A DNA stretch of 64,000 nucleotides from CAVTBT01 sp963733065 (GTDB lineage: Bacteria; Actinomycetota; Thermoleophilia; Gaiellales; Gaiellaceae), in NCBI GenBank assembly GCA_963733065.1, contig CAVTBT010000003.1:329323-393322 (forward strand), read 5' to 3'. Below the pieces are notes generated by a model that was given only the letters and a program-made list of their open reading frames with translations, was not told where the DNA came from and made no database searches. The position numbers were made by a program, and so were the translations under genes. Shown here piece after piece: positions 1-7,686 of the stretch (positions are counted from its first letter, which is position 1; each line of letters opens with the position of its first letter).

Positions 1-399
1 CAGCGCCGCCTCGAGCCGCTCGCGCGGGTAGCCGGGGCGGGTCGCGACGCCGAGGCGGGCGAGCTCGAGCACACGCTCGGGCTCCTTCCACTCCGCGAGG
101 TCGACGAGCTCGTCGGCGCCGATCACGAAGATCGGATCCTGGAGGCCGCGCTCCTGGAGCGCATCGACGGTGCGCGGGTGCTGCTCGAGCTCGACCTCGA
201 CGCGCCGCACGTCGGCGAAGGCGAGCCGCGCGAGCTCGAGGCGCACGGCCGCCGGGGTGCGCACGCGCTTGTGCCCCGGGTCGGCAACCACCGTGACGAG
301 CAGGCGCTCGAGCCCGAACCGGTCGACGGCGGCGCGGGCGAGCGCGACGTGGCCGACGTGCGGGGGGTCGAAGGCGCCGCCCAGGATCCCTACTGCCAT
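1..399 (-). CDS. nadD: Nicotinate-nucleotide adenylyltransferase (partial)
   Basis: Transfers the adenylyl group of ATP to nicotinate mononucleotide to form deamido-NAD in cytosolic NAD biosynthesis. The N-terminus carries the nucleotidyltransferase motif GGAFDPPHVGH at residues 7-17, followed by a Rossmann pattern with FVIGADELVDLAEW near residue 95. Only the first 133 codons lie in the window; the C-terminal third (with the ISSTxIR region) is beyond base 1. The ATG at 399 is preceded by a GAGGAGGT ribosome site inside the end of obg, and the two genes overlap by 10 bases, which suggests translational coupling. The obg–nadD order is common in Actinomycetota. Confidence 0.95.
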   Translation of the reverse strand, partial: MAVGILGGAFDPPHVGHVALARAAVDRFGLERLLVTVVADPGHKRVRTPAAVRLELARLAFADVRRVEVELEQHPRTVDALQERGLQDPIFVIGADELVDLAEWKEPERVLELARLGVATRPGYPRERLEAAL

Positions 400-1577
400 T
401 CCAGCACCTCCTCGCCGATCTCGACCTCGGCCCCCTTGCGAACGCCGGCGGCGCGGAGCGCCTCCTCGAGCTCCTCACCGCTCGGCGGTGCGCCCACGAC
501 GCGGTAGCCGCGGTCGGTGCGGTAGATGCGGTAGGCGCGTCGCGCCGGGGGCCGCGGCCGGTACTCGAGGAACTCCGGGAGCGGCTCCTCCTCGATCCGC
601 TCGGGCGGCGGGGGCACGGCCGAGAACAGCCACCGTTTCAGGTCGTCGATGCCCTGCCCGGTCGCCGCGGAGACGTGGTGCACGCCGACGATGCGGGGGT
701 CGTCGAACTCGACCGTCGGGAGCTCGCGAAGCAGATCGACCTTGTTCAGCACGACCGCCTGCGGACGCTCCTCGAGCCCCGCCCCGTACGCCGCGAGCTC
801 GCGGTCGATCGTGCGGAAGCGCTCCGCGACGTCGCCCTCGGAGACGTCGATCACGTGGAGCAGCAACCTCGCTCGCTCGAGATGCGCCAGGAACTCGTGT
901 CCGAGCCCGATGCCCTCGCTCGCGCCCTCGATCAGCCCGGGCACGTCGGCGACGGTGAGCTGCTGTCCCTCCGTGGAGTCGACCGTGCCGAGGACGGGCG
1001 CGAGTGTCGTGAACGGATAGTCGGCGACCTTCGGCCTCGCATTCGAGAGCCGTCGCAGGAGCGACGACTTGCCCGCGTTCGGCAGGCCGGCCAGCGCGGC
1101 GTCGGCCATGAGCTTCAGTCGGAGGTCGAGGAGCGCCTCCTCCCCGGGGAGGCCCGTCTCCGCGAAGCGCGGCGCCTGCCGAGTGGGCGTGGCGAAGCGC
1201 GCGTTGCCGCGGCCGCCCAGCCCGCCCCCGGCCACGACGACGCGCGCGGCCGGCGTCGCGAGGTCGGCGACCAGCACGCCGTCCTCGCCGACGACCTGCG
1301 TGCCGACCGGCACGGCCAGCTCGACGTCGTCTCCGTCCGCGCCGTGCCGGCGCGCGCCACTGCCGCTCCCGCCACGGCCGGCCCGGAACCGCACCTTCGA
1401 CCGGAACGCCGAGAGGTCACGAAGGTCGGCATCGGCGACTACGACGACGTCACCGCCGTGGCCGCCGTCACCGCCGTCCGGCCCGCCGCGCGGGACGTGC
1501 TTCTCACGGCGGAAGCTGAGGCCGCCGTCGCCGCCGCGACCGGCCTGCACGTGGATGCGGGCCCGGTCGTTGAACAC
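390..1577 (-). CDS. obgE: Obg family GTPase (ribosome assembly/stress)
   Basis: Essential P-loop GTPase that binds the 50S subunit and acts in ribosome maturation and stress response. The 395-residue protein has the glycine-rich Obg fold at residues 1-158 (GGDGG, GGPDGGDGGHGGD), then the G domain: G1 GLPNAGKSS at 164-172, the switch region FTTLAPVLG, G3 DVPGLIEGAS, G4 NKVD and a G5 SA motif. A C-terminal OCT-like segment ends with the acidic tail EEVLEWQ. The start is a GTG. It sits directly behind rpmA (6-base gap), the usual rplU–rpmA–obg arrangement, so all three are probably cotranscribed from upstream. Confidence 0.97.
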   Translation of the reverse strand: MFNDRARIHVQAGRGGDGGLSFRREKHVPRGGPDGGDGGHGGDVVVVADADLRDLSAFRSKVRFRAGRGGSGSGARRHGADGDDVELAVPVGTQVVGEDGVLVADLATPAARVVVAGGGLGGRGNARFATPTRQAPRFAETGLPGEEALLDLRLKLMADAALAGLPNAGKSSLLRRLSNARPKVADYPFTTLAPVLGTVDSTEGQQLTVADVPGLIEGASEGIGLGHEFLAHLERARLLLHVIDVSEGDVAERFRTIDRELAAYGAGLEERPQAVVLNKVDLLRELPTVEFDDPRIVGVHHVSAATGQGIDDLKRWLFSAVPPPPERIEEEPLPEFLEYRPRPPARRAYRIYRTDRGYRVVGAPPSGEELEEALRAAGVRKGAEVEIGEEVLEWQ

Positions 1578-1583
1578 GGTTGG

Positions 1584-1847
1584 CTACTCGGAGGCTTCGG
1601 CGCCGGCGACCGACACGAAGCGCTTCTCGCCGCTCCGGCGGAACTCGACGGTGCCCTCGCGCAGCGCAAAGATCGTGTCGTCGCGGCCGAGCCCCGCGCC
1701 CGGCCCGGGTCGGAACCTTGTGCCGCGTTGACGGACGATGATCATCCCGGTCTTGACGGGCTGGCCGGCGAAGATCTTGACGCCGAGCCGCTTCGCCTGG
1801 GAGTCGCGGCCGTTGCGGGAGGAGCCGAGACCCTTCTTGTGTGCCAT
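1584..1847 (-). CDS. rpmA: 50S ribosomal protein L27
   Basis: Small basic protein of the large ribosomal subunit whose N-terminal tail reaches toward the peptidyl-transferase centre. It is 87 residues long with the hallmark start MAHKKGLGSSRNGRDSQAKR and the conserved stretch GTRFRPGPGAGLGRDDTIFA. There is no N-terminal extension of the kind cleaved by Prp protease in Firmicutes. The gene begins immediately after the rplU stop codon and ends 6 bases before obg, so it belongs to the rplU–rpmA–obg operon. Confidence 0.98.
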   Translation of the reverse strand: MAHKKGLGSSRNGRDSQAKRLGVKIFAGQPVKTGMIIVRQRGTRFRPGPGAGLGRDDTIFALREGTVEFRRSGEKRFVSVAGAEASE

Positions 1848-2402
1848 CTAGCCCTCCTCCTTCTCCGCCAGGGCGGACTCGAGCGCGGCGATCGCGCCCT
1901 TGCGGGCGGCACCCGCCTGCTCGAACTCCAGCGCGGCTTCGAGCATTGGCCGATTCCAATGGCCCGACTGCTCCTTGATCTCGGCGACCGTGAGCTCCTC
2001 GTAGCCCGACGGCATGCCCTTCACGTGCTCCGGCGCGGCCTCGTCGGCCTTCGGCTTCGCCGCCGCCTCCGCCTTCGGCTTCGCGGCGGCCTTCGCCTTC
2101 CCGGAGCCGATCGACTCGATCTCGATCTGCGTCAGCTTGGCGCGGAAGCCCGTGTGGCGGCGGTAGCCAGACTTCGGCCGGTACTTGCCGATGCGGATCT
2201 TCTCGCCGAGCGCGGGACCGAGCACCTTCGCGGTCACCGTGACGCCGGTCGGCGAGAGCATGGTCTCACCATCGCCGCCGACGAGCAGCACGTCCGGTGT
2301 GAACGTCTTCCCCTCGTCGTGTGCGAGCCGGTCCACCAGCAGACGCTGGCCCTCGCGGACCGTGTACTGCTTGCCACCGAGAGAGATGATCGCGTAGCCC
2401 AT
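1848..2402 (-). CDS. rplU: 50S ribosomal protein L21 with C-terminal extension
   Basis: Large-subunit ribosomal protein that binds 23S rRNA. Residues 1-100 are classic L21 (MGYAIISLGGKQYTV at the start, then GEKIRIGKYRPKSGYRRHTG). L21 is normally about 100 residues, but this one is 184. After a lysine/alanine-rich linker (KAKAAAKPKAEAAAKPKA) there is an extra helical region with a Rho_N/SAP-like pattern (YEELTVAEIKEQ) and an alanine/glutamate-rich tail. Extended L21 proteins occur in some Actinomycetota; the role of the tail is unknown. The ATG at 2402 gives the canonical N-terminus. A 52-base gap separates it from the upstream rne stop. Confidence 0.96.
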   Translation of the reverse strand: MGYAIISLGGKQYTVREGQRLLVDRLAHDEGKTFTPDVLLVGGDGETMLSPTGVTVTAKVLGPALGEKIRIGKYRPKSGYRRHTGFRAKLTQIEIESIGSGKAKAAAKPKAEAAAKPKADEAAPEHVKGMPSGYEELTVAEIKEQSGHWNRPMLEAALEFEQAGAARKGAIAALESALAEKEEG

Positions 2403-2454
2403 GGTTCCAAGCGTGACGAACGCGGGCAGACGCCCGCGAGCCGACGGAGTGTAG

Positions 2455-5323
2455 CTACTTGCGCTCCAGGTCGTCGAGCCATTCCGACATCGGAACGTAG
2501 GAGAAATCCTCCTCGCCCGGCGCGTCCGCGGGCGGCTCGTCAGCGGCCTGCACCTCCACGAGCGGCTGCTCGGAGACCACCGCTTCGGGCTCGGGTTCGA
2601 GCTCGGGCTCGGGCTCGGTGCCGTTGTCTTCTGCGTCCGCGTCCGCGGCGGGCTTGCGCTTGCGGTTTCGGCCGCCGCGCGTGCCGCGCCGTGTCTTCCG
2701 CTTCGCCTTGGGCGCGCCCTCGGCAGCATCTCCGTCCGTCTCCGTCTCCGCCTCCGCCACAGGCGCGGCGTCGGCCTCGACGGGCGCCGGCTCGGCGCCG
2801 TTCGTGGAGTCGGCATCGGAGGTCGACTCGGTGCCGAGCTCGGGTGCGGGGACGTGGATCTTCGGCGCACGCTTGCGGCGAGACGTGGACGCGGGCTTCG
2901 GCGGCTCGGATGCCTCGGGCCCTTCGGCCGCGACCGCAGCAGTGTCCTCGGCAAGCGCGTCCTCCCCATCGGCCGCGGCGTCCGCGGCTGCCGCCGGCTT
3001 CTTCCGCCCGCGGCCTCCGCGCGAGCCGCGCCGGGTGCGCTTCTTCGCCGGCGCGGCGCCGTCCGTCGCAGCCGCGCCGACGTCGGCCGCCTCGACGTCC
3101 GCCTCGTCCTCGTCGGGCTCGAGAGCCTCTTCCTCGAGCCACCGCCTCGACCTCGTCCAGCGCCTCGACCGGCTTCTTCGCGCGGGACGGCGCCCGCGTC
3201 GGCTTCTCGGCCTCGCCCTCGAACGTGATCGCCGGATCGACCTCCGGGCCGCCCATGGGCTCGCCGTACGCGGCGGTCTCGAGCACGCGCACGACGCGGA
3301 CCTTGGTCTTCTTGCCGACGAGCTTGGACGCACCCGCGACGACGACGTCGAAACCGTCGACCTTGCCGACGCCGGCTGTCGCGTCGTGGCGGTCGACCTC
3401 GACGAGCTTCACATCCAGCTCGGCGTCCTCCGCGACCGGCGCCGTCGGAGCGAGGTCGTCGCGCTTGCCCTCGGCGACGACGTGGAAGTGGTCGTAGTGA
3501 ATGTGGCCGTTGCCGGTGGGCGCGGTCAGGAAGAACCGCTTGCGCGCTTCGGCGTCGATCTCCGCGAGCCGGCGCCCGCCTTCGCCGACGACGAGCGCCA
3601 GCGTGCGCGGGTGCAGCTCGACGGTGAACGCCTGAGACCGCGAGCCGGCCGCGAGCGTACGGAGCTTCCGCTCCGCGTCCATCGCGAACGTCCGCTCGGA
3701 GACGACGATGCCGTCGCCTGCGCAGGTGGGGCACTTGCGGGTGAGGATCTCGCGGGGCCCGTCCGTGACGTTCTGACGCGTCATCTCGACGAGCCCGAGC
3801 GGTGAGATCTCCACGACGTACGTCTTGGTGCGGTCGCGCTCGAGCTCCGAGCGCAGCGCCTCCTCGACCGTCTCCCGGTTCTTCGGGTTCGCCATGTCGA
3901 TGAAGTCGATGACGATGATGCCGCCGATGTCGCGCAGCCGCAGCTGGCGCACGACTTCCTTCACGGCCTCGAGGTTGTTCTTGACGATCGTGTCCTCGAG
4001 CCGCGCATTCGAGCTCTTCGACCGCGAGCCCACGAAACGCCCGGTGTTGACGTCGATGACCGTGAACGCCTCGGCGTAGTCGAAGATCAGGTACCCGCCG
4101 GACGGCAGGTCGACCCGCCGCTCGAGCGTCGACCGGATCTCGGCCTCGACGCCGTGCGCCTCGAAGAGCGACTCCTTGTCGCGGTGCCGGTGGACGCGCT
4201 CGAGCATGTGCGGCGAGGTCTTCTTGAGGTAGCCGACGATCCGGCGGTGCGTCTTGTCGTGGTCGATGTACGCCGCCTCGAAGTCGCCCGCGAAGAGGTC
4301 GCGCACGACGCGGAGCGGCAGCTCGGCCTCCTGGTAGACGAGGCTCGGCGGGCTCGCCTGCTTCGCCCTCGTCTGGATCGTCTTCCACAGCCGCTGCAGG
4401 AAGACGAGGTCGCGCTCGACGTCTTCCGCGGAGGCGCCCTCGGCGGCCGTGCGCACGATGACACCGCCTTCCTTGGGCGCGATCTCCTTGAGGATGTCCT
4501 TCAGGCGCGTGCGCTCCGCGTCGTCGAGCCGGCGGGAGACGCCGAGGCCCTCGCCGTTCGGCACGTAGACGAGGAAGCGACCGGGCAGCGAGATCTCGGT
4601 CGTCAGCCGCGCGCCCTTCGTCTTCATCGGGTCCTTCACCGCCTGCACGAGCAGCGTCTGCCCGCGGCTGATGAGGTCCGTGATCTTCTTGCCGTGCCGC
4701 TTGCCCTCGAGCTCGGGCACGACGATCTCGTCGACGTAGAGGAAGCCGTTCTTCTCGAGGCCGATCTCGACGAACGCCGCCTCCATTCCCGGCAGCACGT
4801 TGTCGACGGTGCCGAGGTAGATGTTGCCCGCGATGGAGCGGCGCTCGGGCCGCTCGAGGTACACCTCGGCGACGCGTCCGTCCTCGAGCACCGCGACGCG
4901 CTGCTCGCCGACGTCGACCGAGATCACGAGCTCGCGCTTCGCGGCCGGCAACGGCGCACGACGCGGCGGCTGTCGGCGGCGGGTGCTCGACGAGCGGCCG
5001 GCGCGGTCCGAGGACTTGCGCTCGGGACGCTTGGCCCTCTTGGCCGGCGCCTTCTCGGCCGGCGCCTTCTCCTTGGCCGGGGCCTTCAGCGCGGGCTCTG
5101 ACTCCGCTTCGGCCGACGGCTGGGCCGCCTCCCCCGGCTTCTTGCGCCCGCGCCCGCCGCGGGTGCCGCGCCGGCGCTTGCGCTTGGCAGCCTCGCCGTC
5201 TGCGGCGGGCGCCTCTGACGTCGGCTGCTCGGCCGGCTCAGCCGGCGGCGCCTCCTGCGCGGCGGCCTGCTCGGCGGGCGCCGCTTCCTCCTGCTGCTTC
5301 TTCTTCCGTCGGAACCAGGGCAA
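2455..5323 (-). CDS. rne: Ribonuclease E/G (frameshift near 3140)
   Basis: Endoribonuclease that starts mRNA decay and processes stable RNA. After an alanine/lysine-rich N-terminal region come the S1-like RNA-binding part (GNIYLGTVDNVLPGMEAAFVEI), the catalytic segment (DFIDMANPKN, ISPLGLVEMTRQN) and the zinc-link motif CPTCAGDG. The C-terminal arm is acidic and basic by turns, with repeated RGG-like motifs. One extra base near 3140 (minus strand GCGGTGGCTCGAGG) breaks the frame at the start of that arm: the natural tail EEALEPDEDEADVEAADVG lies in the next frame and ends at 2455. The start is set at TTG 5323 because GAGAGGA lies 8 bases upstream (5332-5338). An earlier in-frame start at 5368 has no such support. 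It lies just upstream of rplU, which fits an rne–rplU–rpmA–obg–nadD operon. Confidence 0.93.
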
Positions 5324-5346
5324 AAGAGTTGTCCTCTCGTGTGAGC

Positions 5347-5386
5347 GCGCGCGAAGCGACGGCCCCAACTGGGGCCGGTCGCGCGC
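5347..5386 (-). promoter_or_regulatory. Strong GC-rich hairpin in the rne leader
   Basis: Between the 64-residue gene and rne there is an interrupted inverted repeat whose core is GGCCCCAACTGGGGCC (5361-5376). The flanking arms GCGAC and GTCGC and an outer GCGCGC pair extend the stem. There is no T-run on either strand, so it is not a classical intrinsic terminator. It lies 24 bases upstream of the TTG start of rne. It could end the upstream transcript, or act as a 5'-UTR element through which RNase E controls its own mRNA, as is known in enterobacteria. The latter is inference. Confidence 0.5.
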
Positions 5387-5477
5387 AGCGGATATTCAAA
5401 AGGCTAGGCATGGCCTCGTCGCACAGGCTAGCAACACGACCGGAATGTCCCGGCCGGGCGCGGAAACCGCGGCGGAC

Positions 5478-5672
5478 TCAGGCGGCGGCGGGGCGCAGGC
5501 GCGCCCGGCGCGCGCGGACGGCTCGCAGCCGCTGGCTGAGGCGCGCCCAGGCCCACGGCTCGAGCTCGCCGTATCGCGTCTCGCTCTGGCCGCGGGTCGC
5601 CTCGAGGTACTCGAACCAGGCGTCGGCCTCTTCGATCTGCAACAGCTCCTCGGCGTGCTCGGCACCCACCAT
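5478..5672 (-). CDS. Small conserved-looking hypothetical protein, 64 aa
   Basis: Encodes a 64-residue soluble protein with an acidic helical N-terminal half (AEHAEELLQIEEADAWFEYL) and a very basic C-terminus (RLRAVRARRARLRPAAA). The start is well supported: ATG 5672 has AGGAGGGA (complement of 5678-5685) close upstream. It follows the DUF697 gene by 56 bases and may be the last gene of the mre–rod operon. I do not recognise a family. The mixed charge could suit a nucleic-acid or ribosome-associated adaptor, but nothing in the sequence proves that. Confidence 0.75.
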   Translation of the reverse strand: MVGAEHAEELLQIEEADAWFEYLEATRGQSETRYGELEPWAWARLSQRLRAVRARRARLRPAAA

Positions 5673-5728
5673 CTCGCTCCCTCCTGGTCGGTCGAGGGGT
5701 GATGCTAGGACCGGGACCGGACGGAGTG

Positions 5729-6505
5729 CTACGGCGCCCCGTCGCGGGCGTCGTACCAGCGGAGCGCCGCCTCGCCGATCGTCCGTGTCCCCGCGTAGGC
5801 GACGGCTCCCTGCACCGCCCAGCCGGCGACCGGGATCAGGCCGACCGCCTGGTGGGCGATGGTGCGGAACGCGAGGCCGTTCCCGATCGTCGCGACGATC
5901 TCGGGTGCCCTCTGCGCGTCGACCTCCTCGCCGTGGGCCGCCGCGATGCGCAGCACGAGCCGGAGCTGGTTCATCGTCAGCACCGGGAAGTCCACGCCGG
6001 GGATGAAGATGGCGGCCGCGAGGAGCGCGTTCTTGCGCGAGAACGAGGTGATGAGAGCGCGGCAGACCGGCTCGCGCAGCACCGGCAGCTTCGCGGCGAG
6101 CCCTGCGCCGAGCTCGCCGAGCGCCGCGGCGACCGTTTCCACGATCTCGTCGACCGGGAAGCCCGCGCCGGGCGGGCATGTCACGACATCGGTCGCGAGC
6201 ACGTACGGCACGTCGAGATTCGGCGTCGGCGCGGTCTGGACAGCGACGATCGGCGTGCGCGCGAGGTCCGCCGCGCGCAGCAGCGCGAGCTCGCCCTCGC
6301 CGGGGTCGCCGGCGAGCACGACGATCAGGACCGACGCGCCCGCCGGGTCGCCGCCGAGGCGCACGAAGGACGGATCGCCACCGGCGCGAAGCTCCTTCGC
6401 GAGCTGCTCGGCGAGGATCCCGTCGACCTGGAGCGGCCCCTCCACCTGGGGCGCGCCCCGCAGCTCCCGTACGAGGCCGAGCATCGAGCCGAGGCTGAAC
6501 GCCAT
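5729..6505 (-). CDS. DUF697 (YcjF-like) domain protein
   Basis: 258-residue protein. The C-terminal 130 residues match the DUF697 pattern: a helical, partly membrane-seeking region KNALLAAAIFIPGVDFPVLT, then MNQLRLVLRIAAAHGE and a glycine-rich hydrophobic segment HQAVGLIPVAGWAVQGAVAY. The N-terminal half has a beta-alpha pattern (VLIVVLAGDP, TPIVAVQT) resembling a degenerate GTPase-like fold without a P-loop. ATG 6505 shares its A with the rodA stop (TGATG), indicating translational coupling; a longer start at 6523 would overlap rodA more. Its fixed place after rodA suggests a role linked to the cell envelope, but the function of the family is not established. Confidence 0.85.
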   Translation of the reverse strand: MAFSLGSMLGLVRELRGAPQVEGPLQVDGILAEQLAKELRAGGDPSFVRLGGDPAGASVLIVVLAGDPGEGELALLRAADLARTPIVAVQTAPTPNLDVPYVLATDVVTCPPGAGFPVDEIVETVAAALGELGAGLAAKLPVLREPVCRALITSFSRKNALLAAAIFIPGVDFPVLTMNQLRLVLRIAAAHGEEVDAQRAPEIVATIGNGLAFRTIAHQAVGLIPVAGWAVQGAVAYAGTRTIGEAALRWYDARDGAP

Positions 6506-7686
6506 CAGCGCCGCCGCAGCCACGGCAGCCCGCCGCGGGCGTGGATCCCCTGCAGCACGCCGATCGCGAGCAGGTTCGCAACCATCGACGAGCCGCCCAC
6601 CGTGACGAAGGGCAGCGGGATGCCCGTCACCGGCGCGATGCCCATCGTCATGCCGACGTTGACGAAGACCTGGAACAGGAACGCGAACACGATGCCGCCG
6701 GCAACGACCGCGCCGTAGAGATCGTCGGCGACGGTGATCACCCGCAGGCCCCGCCAGACGACGAGCAAGTAGAGCAGCAGCAGGATCGCCGCGCCGACGA
6801 AGCCGCGCTGCTCTCCGAACGAGGCGAACACGAAGTCCGTGGCGTGCTCCGGCAGGTAGTCGAGCCTGGTCTGGGTCGCGCCCTCGATGCCGCGGCCGTC
6901 CAGCCCGCCCGACCCGATCGCCGTCAACGACTGGTTGACGTTGTAGGTCAGGCCCGACGGGTCCTCATCGGGGTTCGTGAAGCCGGTCAGGCGCTGCGTC
7001 TGGTACGGCTTGAGCACCTCGACGCCCGCCGAGGGCAGCAGCCAGACGATGGACACGACGCCGACGACCGCGACCGTGGCGAGCACGGCCAGGTGCAGCC
7101 AGCGCACCCCGCCCACGAACAACACAGCCGCGAGCGCCGCGGCGTAGACCATCGACGTGCCGATGTCCGGCTGCGTGAAGACCAGCAGCATCGGCACGAG
7201 GCCAAGGCCGACGCAGGAGAGGACCGTGCGCCACTCGCCGATGTGCCGGGCGCGCTCGACCAGGAAGCCGGCGAGGGCGAGGATGAAGAGGAGCTTGCCG
7301 AACTCGGAGGGCTGGAACTGGAACGGCCCGAGCTCGATCCAGCGCTTCGAGCCCCGTGTCGCCTCCGCGAGCGCGAAGACCAGCACCATCAGCGTGACGG
7401 TGCCGACGTAGATCGCCTTCCAGGAGCGGCGGTAGACGCCGGGGTCGATGGCGAGCGCGGCCACGAGCCCGATGCCTCCCACGGCGGCCGCCATCGCCTG
7501 CCGGACGACGTAGTAGCTCTCGTCGCCCTCGACGTCGTTGCGGGTGATGCCCGCGACGGCCCAGAGGCCGTAGGCGACGAGCGCGCCGACCGCGAGCAGG
7601 AGCAGCCAGTCGAGCCGTCGCAGGAAGGCGACGAGATCGACCCGCGGGGCCGCGGTCGCGCGAGCGGTGCCGGCGTCGACGATCAA
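6505..7686 (-). CDS. rodA: Peptidoglycan glycosyltransferase RodA (SEDS)
   Basis: SEDS-family membrane glycosyltransferase that polymerises lipid II for sidewall synthesis together with PBP2. The 393-residue protein has about ten membrane segments and SEDS hallmarks: GSKRWIELGPFQFQPSEFGK, FTQPDIGTSMVY, DFVFASFGEQRGFVGA, and the C-terminal GIPLPFVTVGGSSM. The start is taken as TTG 7686, which overlaps the mrdA stop (TTGA); no ATG or GTG occurs at the expected N-terminus. It is translationally coupled to mrdA upstream and to the DUF697 gene downstream. Confidence 0.95.
   Translation of the reverse strand: MIVDAGTARATAAPRVDLVAFLRRLDWLLLLAVGALVAYGLWAVAGITRNDVEGDESYYVVRQAMAAAVGGIGLVAALAIDPGVYRRSWKAIYVGTVTLMVLVFALAEATRGSKRWIELGPFQFQPSEFGKLLFILALAGFLVERARHIGEWRTVLSCVGLGLVPMLLVFTQPDIGTSMVYAAALAAVLFVGGVRWLHLAVLATVAVVGVVSIVWLLPSAGVEVLKPYQTQRLTGFTNPDEDPSGLTYNVNQSLTAIGSGGLDGRGIEGATQTRLDYLPEHATDFVFASFGEQRGFVGAAILLLLYLLVVWRGLRVITVADDLYGAVVAGGIVFAFLFQVFVNVGMTMGIAPVTGIPLPFVTVGGSSMVANLLAIGVLQGIHARGGLPWLRRR

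Noticed and set aside
3130..3150. Programmed ribosomal frameshift in rne
   Set aside because: No slippery heptamer or following structure was evident, and similar one-base insertions break many other genes in this window, so sequence error is simpler.
675..3497. A 940-codon open frame on the plus strand
   Set aside because: It runs antisense through obg, rpmA, rplU and rne, all of which have clear family motifs. Long antisense frames are expected in 70% GC DNA.
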